Source: Mycobacterium sp. E787 (GTDB lineage Bacteria; Actinomycetota; Actinomycetes; Mycobacteriales; Mycobacteriaceae). From it: DNA of 64,000 nucleotides. The position numbers and the translations under genes are program-made. Within the stretch, counting starts at the first letter, position 1. Every line of letters begins with the position of its first letter. Below the pieces are notes generated by a model. It did not search any database. It saw nothing but the letters and a program-made list of their open reading frames with translations, and was not told the DNA's origin. The stretch covers positions 124,001-188,000 of the forward strand of contig NZ_LZKL01000064.1 in NCBI RefSeq assembly GCF_001668725.1. The letters run 5' to 3'. This document shows, in pieces, positions 49,831-57,452 of this stretch.

Positions 49831-51078
49831 TCAGCTGGCGGACTTTGCCGGCACCGGCACCGAATCCGTCAATGGGTAAGCGCGCCGCCCGTAAACGACG
49901 CCCAGGAAGTCGGCGACGGCGCCGGCGGCCAGCCGCGACCGGACCGTCGGGGTGATGTCGAAGGCGTGGTGCGCGTTGGCGAGTTCGGCGTAGCCCACGG
50001 TGGCGGCCCCGGCCTCCCGCAAGGCCGTGCAGAAGGCACGGGCCTGCCCGCTGGGCACCAGTTCGTCCTTGTCGCCGTGCAGCACGAAGAACGGCGGAGC
50101 CTGGTGGTGCACGTAGGTGATCGGCGACGCCGCCCGGAACCGGTCCGGGTTTTCGTGGTAGCGGGTCTTCAGGACGAAGTGCTCGAGGAACGGCAGCATC
50201 AACTCGTGCATGTTCTCGGCGTCGGTGAAGTCGTACACGCCGTAATACGGCGCGACGGCCTGCACGCTGGTGTCGGCGTCCTCGAAGCCCGGTTGGAACC
50301 GCGGGTCGTTCGGCGTGAGCGCGGCCAGCGACGCCAGGTGTCCGCCCGCCGACCCGCCGGTGATCGCCATGAAGTCGGGATCGCCGCCGTAGTCGGCGAT
50401 GTTCTCGCGGACCCACGCGATCGCCCTCTTGACGTCGATGAGGTGCGTCGGGAAGGTGCAGCGCGGGCTCCTGCTGTAGTTGATCGAGACGCAGATCCAG
50501 CCGAGTTCGACCATCTGGCTCATCAGGGTGTAGGCCTGATGACGCTTGCCGTTGACCGCCCACGCGCCTCCGGGGACCTGGATCAGTACCGGCGCGCGGC
50601 GCCCGGGCGCGGTGTCCTCCCGCCGCCAGATGTCGAGCAGGTGTTCGCTGCCGCCCGGGCCGTAGGGGATGTCGGAGGTCTGCGCCGCGTAGCGGCGGTG
50701 CGGCCCGGGCCTGCGCAGCAGGCCGCCCCGCGAGGCGCACGGGGACGGGCCGCAGGCCGGGTGGCGCACCAGGTCCCGGAAGTCCGGCCCGAAGCATTCC
50801 TCGAGCGCGGCGGTGAGGGCCTCATCGGCCTTCTGCGCGGCCCAGGTGGCGCCGACACGCCCGATGGAGGGCCGCGAGACCCGGGTCAACGCATGCCCGG
50901 TGACGACGTGCGGGGGAAACTCCGTGGACAGCCAGCCGGCCACCCAGCCGACCGCGAACGGCGAGCCGCGCAGCAACAACGCCCCGGCTCGGTAGGTGTC
51001 CCGGGCGTCGGCGGCCAGCCGCAGTGCCTGGGCGCCGGCCCACGAGCACCGCGAAGTCAAGTTCAAGGCCACGCTCAT
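49831..51078 (-). CDS. lipQ: Alpha/beta-hydrolase carboxylesterase LipQ
   Basis: 415 residues, hormone-sensitive-lipase-like. The nucleophile elbow is GGSAGGH (Ser about residue 247), the acid is in HGDKDELVP and the His in NAHHAFD. The oxyanion HGGG of the family is QVPGGAW, a variant. A long N-terminal region (1-130) precedes the core. The start ATG (MSVALNLTSRCSW) fits the orthologue Rv2485c. It is the last colinear gene before tRNA-Arg and the accessory region. Confidence 0.9.
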   Translation of the reverse strand: MSVALNLTSRCSWAGAQALRLAADARDTYRAGALLLRGSPFAVGWVAGWLSTEFPPHVVTGHALTRVSRPSIGRVGATWAAQKADEALTAALEECFGPDFRDLVRHPACGPSPCASRGGLLRRPGPHRRYAAQTSDIPYGPGGSEHLLDIWRREDTAPGRRAPVLIQVPGGAWAVNGKRHQAYTLMSQMVELGWICVSINYSRSPRCTFPTHLIDVKRAIAWVRENIADYGGDPDFMAITGGSAGGHLASLAALTPNDPRFQPGFEDADTSVQAVAPYYGVYDFTDAENMHELMLPFLEHFVLKTRYHENPDRFRAASPITYVHHQAPPFFVLHGDKDELVPSGQARAFCTALREAGAATVGYAELANAHHAFDITPTVRSRLAAGAVADFLGVVYGRRAYPLTDSVPVPAKSAS

Positions 51079-51263
51079 TCAACGCACCCCTCGACGTTAT
51101 GCACACGCTTCGTTGCGGTGAACGGTTGTTTATCAACCGGTGTTCTACGTGTGTCGAGGCTCACACGATATCCGATAAGCGCTCCGCTGGAAGACCTTTC
51201 GGGCGCGTCGCGTTCGGCGAGTCCTTCGGGCGTGTCGCGTTCGATAGACTGACCTGCACATTG

Positions 51264-51336
51264 CCTCCGTAGCTCAGGTGGATAGAGCAAGGGCCTTCTA
51301 ATCCCTAGGTCGCACGTTCGAGTCGTGCCGGGGGCA
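51264..51336 (+). tRNA. tRNA-Arg (TCT)
   Basis: Acceptor GCCTCCG/CGGGGGC, D arm GCTC...GAGC, anticodon loop with TCT, T arm GCACG-TTCGAGT-CGTGC, discriminator A. The last anticodon-stem pair is a mismatch. CCA is not encoded. Colinearity with M. tuberculosis ends directly after this gene. Confidence 0.93.
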
Positions 51337-51354
51337 CTGCAAGCGTGTATGACC

Positions 51355-51398
51355 TCGGCTGATGCGTGACAGTTCGTCTTCGGCTGATGGGTGACAGT
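51355..51398 (+). repeat. Short direct repeat flanking the tRNA-Arg island edge
   Basis: TCGGCTGATGCGTGACAGT (51355-51373) and TCGGCTGATGGGTGACAGT (51380-51398) differ at one base, period 25. They look like a relic of a mobile-element end, but no transposase is nearby. Confidence 0.55.
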
Positions 51399-51442
51399 GT
51401 TTCCGAGTCGAGCGGTGTGCGGTTGAGGGCTGCCCCGACCGC

Positions 51443-52738
51443 CTACGCCGCCACCTCCAGGCTCGTGAGCCCGCGCAGCACCGGATTCGCCCGGTACACG
51501 GGGAGGTCCTCCACGAGCGAGAGCCCCGGGAACCGCTTCGTCAGCGCGTCGAACGCGAGCTGCGCCTCGAGCCTTGCAAGCGGCGCCCCGAGGCAGAAGT
51601 GGGTGCCGAATCCGAACGCGAGGTGCGGGTTTGGGTTGCGCGCGAGGTGAAGCTGGTCGGGGTCGTCGAACATGTCGGGGTCGTGGTTCGCCGAGCCGAT
51701 GCTCACGAGCACGAGTGCGCCCTCCGGGATCACCTGGTCGTCGATCGCGACGTCTTCGAGCGCGACACGCACCGTCGCCTGCACGGGTCCGTCGTAGCGG
51801 AGCAGCTCTTCGATCGCGGTCGGGAGCAGCGCGCGATCGTTGCACAGCCGCGTCCACTGATCGGGCTCGCGCAACAGGGCGAGCGTGCCGTTGCCGATCA
51901 GGTTCGTCGTCGTCTCATGGCCGGCAAGCAGCAGCAGGTTACCGGTTGCGAGCAGCTCGGCGTCGGTGAGCGCGTCGCGCTCCTCCTGAGCCGCGATCAT
52001 CGCGCTGATCAGGTCCTCGCGCGGGGCGCGGCGGCGGGCGGCGATGATGTCGGCGAGATAGTCGAAGATCTGCCGCGCCGCCTCGGCGCCGGTTGCGCGC
52101 GCCTCCGCGCTCGTCGACCCGACGCCGTTGATCATCGCGCTCGACCAACTACGGAACTGACGGTGGTCCTCGACCGGGACGCCGAGCAGCTCGGCGATGA
52201 CGATTGCCGGGAGCGGCTCGGCAAGGTCGTGGATCAGGTCGAAGATGCCCTTGGCGTGCGCTTCGTCGACGAGCTCGCGGACGATCGCCTCGACGTGACC
52301 GCGCAGCGCGGCGATGCGCTTGGGTGTGAAGGCCTTGTTGACGAGCTTGCGGACGCGCGTGTGGTCGGGCGGGTCCATGACCAGCATCGAGCGCCTGCCA
52401 GTCGCGCTCTGGCGCAGGAACTCCGGCATGCGGTCGAGGTTTTCGCGCATGAGCGGCGCGCGCAGGCGCTCGACCGAGAAGCGCGGGTCACGCAGCACCG
52501 AGTGGACGTCGCGGTAGCGCGTGAGCATCCACATGCCGGGGCCGGCGTAGTCCGGGACCGGCACCTCGAGCACGGGCCGCACGGTGCGGATCACGGAGTA
52601 GATCGGGTAGGGATTCTCGAGCGAGCCGGCGCTGCGCAGCGGCAGGAGCAGGTCGAACTCAGCGGAGCCGTTAGAAGAAGCATGGGGTGACGACCGGTCG
52701 GGAGAGGGCGCCGAGCGCTGCCAGGTACGAGACGTCAT
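51443..52738 (-). CDS. Cytochrome P450
   Basis: 431 residues from ATG 52738. The haem-binding motif FGFGTHFCLGAPLAR has Cys382; the I-helix is LLLLAGHETTTNLIG and the ExxR is EELLR. It resembles the soluble bacterial CYP107/CYP105-like type that uses ferredoxin partners, none of which is encoded nearby. The substrate cannot be predicted. A promoter lies 52-81 bases upstream. Codon use (frequent CTCGAG, GCGCGC style runs) looks unlike the core genes, and it abuts tRNA-Arg, so horizontal acquisition is likely. Divergent from the ABC1 kinase gene. Confidence 0.93.
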   Translation of the reverse strand: MTSRTWQRSAPSPDRSSPHASSNGSAEFDLLLPLRSAGSLENPYPIYSVIRTVRPVLEVPVPDYAGPGMWMLTRYRDVHSVLRDPRFSVERLRAPLMRENLDRMPEFLRQSATGRRSMLVMDPPDHTRVRKLVNKAFTPKRIAALRGHVEAIVRELVDEAHAKGIFDLIHDLAEPLPAIVIAELLGVPVEDHRQFRSWSSAMINGVGSTSAEARATGAEAARQIFDYLADIIAARRRAPREDLISAMIAAQEERDALTDAELLATGNLLLLAGHETTTNLIGNGTLALLREPDQWTRLCNDRALLPTAIEELLRYDGPVQATVRVALEDVAIDDQVIPEGALVLVSIGSANHDPDMFDDPDQLHLARNPNPHLAFGFGTHFCLGAPLARLEAQLAFDALTKRFPGLSLVEDLPVYRANPVLRGLTSLEVAA

Positions 52739-52789
52739 GGCGGGATCCCCTGGACGAGCGCAATGTTGAGAATGACCGGGTGACCGGCA

Positions 52790-52819
52790 ACAATAACACC
52801 GTGCCAACGATCGCCTCAA
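52790..52819 (-). promoter_or_regulatory. P450 gene promoter
   Basis: On the minus strand TTGAGG (52819-52814), 18-base spacer, TATTGT (52795-52790), giving a leader of about 45 nt before ATG 52738. Confidence 0.5.
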
Positions 52820-52871
52820 GCGAAGCGCACCCTGCATCTTCAGCTCGATAGCAAAGGCGCGCTGCTGCTTC

Positions 52872-54170
52872 GTGATCCGACACTTCCGAGCCGTCCGAGT
52901 CCTGCGCGTGGTGCTTGCCGTCGTGCGCGTCATGCCCCGCTACCTGCTGCTCCTGGCGCGCGATCGCACGGCTCGATGGCCGACGACCGACGCCGACTGG
53001 CAGCGCGCCCACCGCGCGGCGGCCCGCGAGATCAAGCACGTCGCGCTCTCGCTGGCCGGCGCCTTCACGAAGGCCGCCCAGATCCAGGGCGCACGGGCCG
53101 ACTTCTTACCGGCGCCCTTCATCGAGGAACTGAGCCAATTCCACGATGCGGTGCCGCCGCGGCCCTTCGAGACGCTGCGGCCGCTCGTCGAGCGCGACCT
53201 CGGCCGCCCCCTCGACGAGGTGTTCGCGACGGTCGATCGCCGGGCCCTCGCCGCCGCTTCGTTGGCGCAGGTGCACCGCGCGACGCTGCGCGACGGCAGC
53301 CAGGTCGTCCTGAAGATCCGCTACCCCGAGATCCCGAAGATCATCCCGCTCGACCTCGGCATGCTGCGCCGCGTGGTCGGGATTGTCATGCTCGTGCAGC
53401 GGCGCATCGACCTGCGAGCGCTCGTCACCGAGACGACGCGTTTCATCGAGCTCGAGCTCGACTTCGCGCGTGAGGCGCGCTCGACCGAGCGGCTCGCGGA
53501 AAGCCTCACCGACATGGACTTCGTGGTCGTCCCGCGCGTGCATCCGGAGCTGTGCGGCGACAACATGATTGTGCTCGAGTACCTGGAGGGCATCCAGGTC
53601 GCGCGCACGAAGGAGCTGGTCGCGGCGGGCCACAAGCTCACGGAGATCGCGCGCAAGATCGGCGCGCTCTACGGCACGATGATCTTCGAGCAGGGCTTCT
53701 TCCACGGCGATCCGCACCCCGGGAACCTGCTGATCCTCCCCGACGGCCGGATCGGCCTCCTCGACTTCGGTTTGGCCAAGGAGCTGCCGCCCGGCTTCGC
53801 GCGGCTCGTCGCGACGATGATGGTCTGTTCGATGATTGGCGACTCGCGATCCGCGTTCGCCGCGGCCGAGCAGCTCGGCTTCGACGTCGCCTCGATGAAA
53901 CCCGACAACCTGCGCACGCTGATGCTGATGACGATCGGCGACAGCGATACCGAGGCCGGCTTCTTCGAGATCCTGGGCGAGACGAGCCTGCGCAAGATCC
54001 CGGAGGACTTCGCGCTCGTCGGGCGCACGCTGATCCTGCTGAACGGGCTCTCGCATCGGCTCGCGCCCGGGCGCCGGCTCATCCAGGCCGAGCTACTCAA
54101 GCACCTCGCCGCGGGCGCGGCCCGAGCGGACCGCGACGAGCCGGTCTCAGCGGCGCGCAGGTCGATGTAG
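52872..54170 (+). CDS. ABC1/UbiB (AarF)-family atypical kinase
   Basis: 432 residues from GTG 52872; ATG 52932 is an alternative and neither has a clear ribosome-binding site. ABC1 motifs: the KxGQ element appears as FTKAAQIQGARADFLP (Gly to Ala), AAASLAQVHRA is the nucleotide-loop with the family Ala-rich motif, FHGDPHPGNLL is the catalytic loop and GLLDFGLA the DFG. UbiB relatives support quinone or lipid metabolism by ATPase activity. It is divergent from the P450 gene, which makes a redox or lipid partnership plausible but unproven. Base composition matches the P450 island. Confidence 0.9.
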   Translation: MIRHFRAVRVLRVVLAVVRVMPRYLLLLARDRTARWPTTDADWQRAHRAAAREIKHVALSLAGAFTKAAQIQGARADFLPAPFIEELSQFHDAVPPRPFETLRPLVERDLGRPLDEVFATVDRRALAAASLAQVHRATLRDGSQVVLKIRYPEIPKIIPLDLGMLRRVVGIVMLVQRRIDLRALVTETTRFIELELDFAREARSTERLAESLTDMDFVVVPRVHPELCGDNMIVLEYLEGIQVARTKELVAAGHKLTEIARKIGALYGTMIFEQGFFHGDPHPGNLLILPDGRIGLLDFGLAKELPPGFARLVATMMVCSMIGDSRSAFAAAEQLGFDVASMKPDNLRTLMLMTIGDSDTEAGFFEILGETSLRKIPEDFALVGRTLILLNGLSHRLAPGRRLIQAELLKHLAAGAARADRDEPVSAARRSM

Positions 54171-54243
54171 CAAGCAAGGAGGACGAGCCCCGGGACAGTT
54201 CTCCGAACTAGTCCCCGCACAGCTCGGCAGGAGCCTTTTCTGT

Positions 54244-54274
54244 CGCTGACGCCTGTCATTGACAGCTGTCAGCG
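54244..54274 (+). promoter_or_regulatory. Large palindromic operator upstream of the TetR gene
   Basis: Around T54259, outer arms CGCTGAC (54244-54250) / GTCAGCG (54268-54274) and inner arms CTGTCA (54253-54258) / TGACAG (54260-54265) give a 31-bp dyad with 13 of 15 paired positions. A second perfect 12-bp palindrome TGACAGCTGTCA (54260-54271) overlaps it. It covers the -35. Confidence 0.75.
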
Positions 54275-54288
54275 AGTGAGCGTAGCGT
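54259..54288 (+). promoter_or_regulatory. tetR promoter, probably leaderless
   Basis: TTGACA (54259-54264), 18-base spacer, TAGCGT (54283-54288). The ATG at 54297 starts nine bases after the -10, so the mRNA would have no or almost no leader. Confidence 0.6.
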
Positions 54289-54296
54289 TCCGACGT

Positions 54297-54890
54297 ATGG
54301 AGTCGGTGGCTGAGTCACCAGCCAGAAGCGTCCGCGAAGCGCGGAGACTCGAGACGCGAGAGCGCCTGTTCGACGCAGCGCTGGACGAGATTTCGCGGCG
54401 CGGGCTCGCCGCCGCCGATGTCAGCGCGATCGCGACCGTGGCGGGTGTCGTACGAGGAACCTTCTATTTCCACTTCCCGACAAAGGAACACGTCCTCGTC
54501 GAAGTGGAGCGCAAAGAGGAGGTTCGGATTGTCGACGACCTTGGTGAGGCCGAGGGCGACCTGGAATCCGTTCTGACACGAGTGGTGCGGCACATCCTCG
54601 ACGCGGAACGGCGACTCGGCGCAGTGGTGTTTCGCGACATGCTCGGACTGCACTTCTCCTCGACCCGCCCAGTTGAAGAGGAGTTGGGACAACACCCGCT
54701 CGCGGAGTTTGTGGTGGGCGAAATCAGCCGGGCACAACAAGCAGGGCAAGTTCCCCCGCAGGCGGACCCCCAGGAGCTTGGCACCTTCTTCCTCACCGGC
54801 CTCTTCGCGCTGCTGGCCACCGGGGCGCACGATGCCGGGTTCCTGGACCGATACGTCACCACCATTGTCAAAGGAATGGAGAACCGATGA
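54297..54890 (+). CDS. TetR-family transcriptional regulator
   Basis: 197 residues from ATG 54297 (MESVAESPARSVREA); a GTG seven codons upstream lies before the expected transcription start and is rejected. The N-terminal HTH covers residues ~20-65 (TRERLFDAALDEISRRGL, recognition helix RGTFYFHFPTKEHVL). The C-terminal ligand domain has no recognisable specificity. The large palindrome over its own promoter implies autorepression. It overlaps the downstream diiron gene by four bases (ATGA), so that gene is the probable main target. Confidence 0.92.
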   Translation: MESVAESPARSVREARRLETRERLFDAALDEISRRGLAAADVSAIATVAGVVRGTFYFHFPTKEHVLVEVERKEEVRIVDDLGEAEGDLESVLTRVVRHILDAERRLGAVVFRDMLGLHFSSTRPVEEELGQHPLAEFVVGEISRAQQAGQVPPQADPQELGTFFLTGLFALLATGAHDAGFLDRYVTTIVKGMENR

Positions 54891-55711
54891 GACGCGGAGG
54901 AATAGAGGGCTACCGGGACTTTTTGGCTGAGCGTGACGGTGAGGCCGATCTGCTCAACCGACGGCTGGCCAAGCGCGAGAAGTTCTTCAACGAACTTGAA
55001 GCCAATCCCGTACGGTCGGCCCATCCCGCCGACCGGCCGACCTTCCTGCGCAACTTGCGGCGTAGGCGTCCCGAGCCCGGCTTGGACGACAAAATGTTGT
55101 TCCTGTTGGCGACGGCCAAATTGAACCAGGCGGAACGATTCGGGGTGGGGTTGGGCGAAACCTACGGGCGCAACAGTGATGAGAGCCTGCCGCCCGAGAA
55201 CGTCTACCTCGAGCTTGAAGAGCACTACCACACCAGGCTGCTGGCATATGCGCTGGACGTGTTCGATCTGACCTTCCAGGTGGTCCCGCCGCCGTTTGTG
55301 ATGCGGCAGTTCGTCAAGACGGGCGTGTTCCTGCCCCCGCGGCTCGGCTTCATGTTCGTCGGAGCCGCTGAGATGGCGGGCTGCATCATGTTTGACGAAT
55401 TGCGTCGCGTCGGCATCAAACTGTTCGCCGATGAACCCGCGGTCGCCGAACGAATTGAATTGCTTTACAGCGAGATTCTCACAGACGAGATCGGCCATGT
55501 CGGCTACTGCGCCTCACGGTGCACATCCGCGGAGCGGGCGATCATGCGTCGCATCTACCCGCTCATCGGACGACTCTTCGCGCGGCAAACCGCAGAAATC
55601 AGCCTCTTGCTCGAGCCGAAAGCGTTGCACGCGCGACTCGACCGCCCCTTCAACGTCGACGAACTCACGGCAGGGTTGAACAACGAGACATATCTCGTGA
55701 CGCATCCCTGA
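54887..55711 (+). CDS. Putative four-helix diiron protein (ferritin-like fold), unnamed
   Basis: 274 residues, not assigned to a named family by me. The arrangement of candidate ligands is the canonical E / ExxH / E / ExxH: Glu83 (LNQAERFG), Glu112-x2-His115 (LELEEHYHTRLL), Glu162 (FVGAAEMAG; Glu171 also possible) and Glu201-x2-His204 (ILTDEIGHVGY), all in predicted helices. This fits AurF-like N-oxygenases, aldehyde oxygenases and ferritin-like oxidases. No signal peptide; TFQVVPPPFVM is a hydrophobic turn. It is coupled to the TetR gene and has no redox partner nearby. Diiron assignment is inference from motif spacing. Confidence 0.7.
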   Translation: MRRGGIEGYRDFLAERDGEADLLNRRLAKREKFFNELEANPVRSAHPADRPTFLRNLRRRRPEPGLDDKMLFLLATAKLNQAERFGVGLGETYGRNSDESLPPENVYLELEEHYHTRLLAYALDVFDLTFQVVPPPFVMRQFVKTGVFLPPRLGFMFVGAAEMAGCIMFDELRRVGIKLFADEPAVAERIELLYSEILTDEIGHVGYCASRCTSAERAIMRRIYPLIGRLFARQTAEISLLLEPKALHARLDRPFNVDELTAGLNNETYLVTHP

Positions 55712-55755
55712 CTTGCACGGCGTGACCGCAAGGTGTGCGCGACGGCCCTTCGCTG

Positions 55756-56094
55756 TCACCCGTCAGCGGCGTCCGCGGCGGCGATCAACGCCCTGCCCAG
55801 CTTGCGCGCTTCGGAAGGCGTGATGACCGGAGCGTCGGCGCCGTCGATGATGATCTCGCGCTCAGCGTGCCCATCCGCGTACTGCCGGCCGATGACGGAC
55901 ACGACGATATGGCCGACGTCGGCGCGCCGACCACGCTTGGTGACGTGCTCGATTCTCCACTCCGGGCCGTCGAACACCCTGAAGCCCGCGCCGATGCTTT
56001 CCCAGTCGCCGACGCAGGTTGCACCGCTGGGTGCTGCAAGGGCGAAGTTCATGGCGAGATCGCTTCCGCGATCCCGCGCGGCTGCTGTGGTCAT
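55756..56094 (-). CDS. Hypothetical protein with palindromic-operator promoter
   Basis: 112 residues from ATG 56094, with AGGAGA eight bases upstream. I do not recognise it. The sequence has an immunoglobulin-like beta pattern (VFDGPEWRIEHVTKRG, VGHIVVSVIGRQYADG) and a C-terminal helix (TPSEARKLGRALIAAADA), the latter common in small mycobacterial/actinobacterial proteins of unknown function. Convergent with the diiron gene, divergent from the 56228 gene, with twin palindromes between. Confidence 0.7.
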   Translation of the reverse strand: MTTAAARDRGSDLAMNFALAAPSGATCVGDWESIGAGFRVFDGPEWRIEHVTKRGRRADVGHIVVSVIGRQYADGHAEREIIIDGADAPVITPSEARKLGRALIAAADAADG

Positions 56095-56115
56095 GGTTCG
56101 TTCTCCTCGGGAGGC

Positions 56116-56131
56116 GTAGTCACTTGACTAC
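56116..56131. promoter_or_regulatory. Palindromic operator, copy 1
   Basis: GTAGTCACTTGACTAC: perfect 7-bp arms with a 2-base centre. It is the exact reverse complement of copy 2. The TTGACT inside could serve as a -35 for the plus-strand gene. Confidence 0.75.
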
Positions 56132-56148
56132 ACCACAGGCGGAGCACT

Positions 56149-56164
56149 GTAGTCAAGTGACTAC
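56149..56164. promoter_or_regulatory. Palindromic operator, copy 2
   Basis: GTAGTCAAGTGACTAC, 33 bases (three helical turns) from copy 1 and in inverted orientation. The TTGACT on the minus strand could serve as a -35 for the 55756-56094 gene. Confidence 0.75.
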
Positions 56165-56227
56165 ACCATGGAGGCGCCCGCAGCGGCCGTGATTGTGGTC
56201 ACGCCGTTGCGAGGGAGAATGGCGGCC

Positions 56228-56509
56228 ATGAACGAGAACCTCGGAATCGATGTTTCGCTCTTCTGCCCGGAACAGCATCACGTCGGCAACCTCAGGAAGT
56301 TCGCCGACGAGATCGGCTATCAGCCCAGAGGCGGACAGCTCGGGGCGTGGCCGCCACACCGGTCTGACTCATGGTGGGAAGTCCGGTGCCCGGACGGCTG
56401 CCCCGGCGTGTTGGGCGGCGCCGTGGAACCCATCCGCCAGGAGGTGAAGAGGCTCGCCGACGACCCCAAACGGACGATGGCCCACTACACCCTGAAGAGG
56501 GTGGGCTGA
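56228..56509 (+). CDS. Hypothetical small protein, Trp/Cys-containing
   Basis: 93 residues from ATG 56228; ATG 56219 and 56168 are in-frame alternatives. I do not recognise the family. The N-terminus DVSLFCPEQHHVGNLRKFAD, a central segment with WWEVRCPDGCPG and a C-terminal basic helix are visible; the CPxxxxH and CPDGCPG Cys might bind metal (inference). It is divergent from the gene ending at 56094 and shares the twin palindromes, so both may answer to the same regulator, which is not encoded next to them. Confidence 0.65.
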   Translation: MNENLGIDVSLFCPEQHHVGNLRKFADEIGYQPRGGQLGAWPPHRSDSWWEVRCPDGCPGVLGGAVEPIRQEVKRLADDPKRTMAHYTLKRVG

Positions 56510-56656
56510 ACACGCCGACGGCGCCGCGTGGGACACCGCCGCCCGGTTTAACGCGCAATGAATCTCTTGGCAACATCGACGCGCGCCGTCTGGCACCGCG
56601 GACGGCATAGTGGTTCGATCGAAATCGAAAGCGATGCAACGATTTCAGGAGATTCC

Positions 56657-57088
56657 ATGGCAACTCTGCCAGTCCAGCGTCAACCCAGAACATTGGTGCC
56701 CGATCTCGCCGAGCTCTTCAGCGGCACTCCCCTGCTGGCCGGCCTGCGTCCGCTGTTCGACCGCAACCTCCTCCGCGTCGAGGACGAGATCAACGATGGC
56801 CGCTACGAGGTGCGCGCCGAGATTCCCGGCGTCGACCCCGCGAAGGACATCGACATCACCGTGCACGACGGAATGCTCACCATCAAGGCGGTGCGCAGCC
56901 AGGCCGTCGAGTCCCACGGCCGGTCCGAGTTCAGCTATGGAGCCTTCGCGCGCTCGGTTCCGCTGCCCGCCGGTGCCAACGTCGACGACGTCCATGCCAC
57001 CTACGAAAAGGGCATCCTGGCGATCTCGGTGCCGGTGCCCAACGGTGGCCCGACGGCCAAGCGCATCGAGGTCGAAACTCGGGAGTGA
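56657..57088 (+). CDS. Small heat-shock protein (Hsp20, HspX/Acr-like)
   Basis: 143 residues from ATG 56657, AGGAG five bases upstream. The alpha-crystallin domain spans ~45-135 (GRYEVRAEIPGVDPAKDIDI; KGILAISVPVP), and the N-terminus MATLPVQRQPRTLVPDLAEL is very close in style to M. tuberculosis HspX (144 residues). It is an ATP-independent holdase of stationary or hypoxic cells. I see no DosR box in the 147 bases upstream, so regulation may differ from hspX. It is flanked by accessory genes. Confidence 0.93.
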   Translation: MATLPVQRQPRTLVPDLAELFSGTPLLAGLRPLFDRNLLRVEDEINDGRYEVRAEIPGVDPAKDIDITVHDGMLTIKAVRSQAVESHGRSEFSYGAFARSVPLPAGANVDDVHATYEKGILAISVPVPNGGPTAKRIEVETRE

Positions 57089-57107
57089 TTCGCGGCCGCT
57101 GCGCCGA

Positions 57108-57452
57108 TCACGTCGGGGGCGGGGCCGGCTGGCCGGTAGGAATCGCACCGTTGCAGCCACCCGGCGGCGGCGGGCCGGGGAGAGGTTCGTCGCCGCCGAC
57201 ACAGTCGTAGTAAAACTGCGGGCCGACAAGCCAGGTCTTCATCCACTGGTGCCAAAATGACCCGTCGGGATACTTTTCGCCATCGCACACCGCCAAATTG
57301 CCGTAGCCCCATCGCCCACCCGGGCAGTAGCCCTTCGTCATGTCCGGCTGATGCGGGTCGGGTGGATCGGCGCTGGCGACCGCGGTCGAAAACACGCACG
57401 CCGCAGCACAACCCACTACCGCAGCGCCAAGGCGGGTAAGCGTCAACTTCAT
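57108..57452 (-). CDS. Small secreted protein with YCPGG motif
   Basis: 114 residues from ATG 57452 (GGGAG upstream). The signal peptide MKLTLTRLGAAVVGCAAACV continues to STAVASA with cleavage before DPPDP. The mature protein has four Cys (YCPGG, VCDG, DCVGG, GGCNG), a KGYCPGGRWGYGNLAVCDGE-like region and a Pro-rich end. It belongs to the same general class of small mycobacterial exported proteins as the 22488 gene; no function is known. Convergent with the Hsp20 gene. Confidence 0.82.
   Translation of the reverse strand: MKLTLTRLGAAVVGCAAACVFSTAVASADPPDPHQPDMTKGYCPGGRWGYGNLAVCDGEKYPDGSFWHQWMKTWLVGPQFYYDCVGGDEPLPGPPPPGGCNGAIPTGQPAPPPT

Noticed and set aside
56510..56656. DosR or HAIR/CIRCE box upstream of the Hsp20 gene
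   Set aside because: GGGAC occurs once (near 56530), but no paired half-site at the required spacing; no CTTGAGT or GCACTC repeats.
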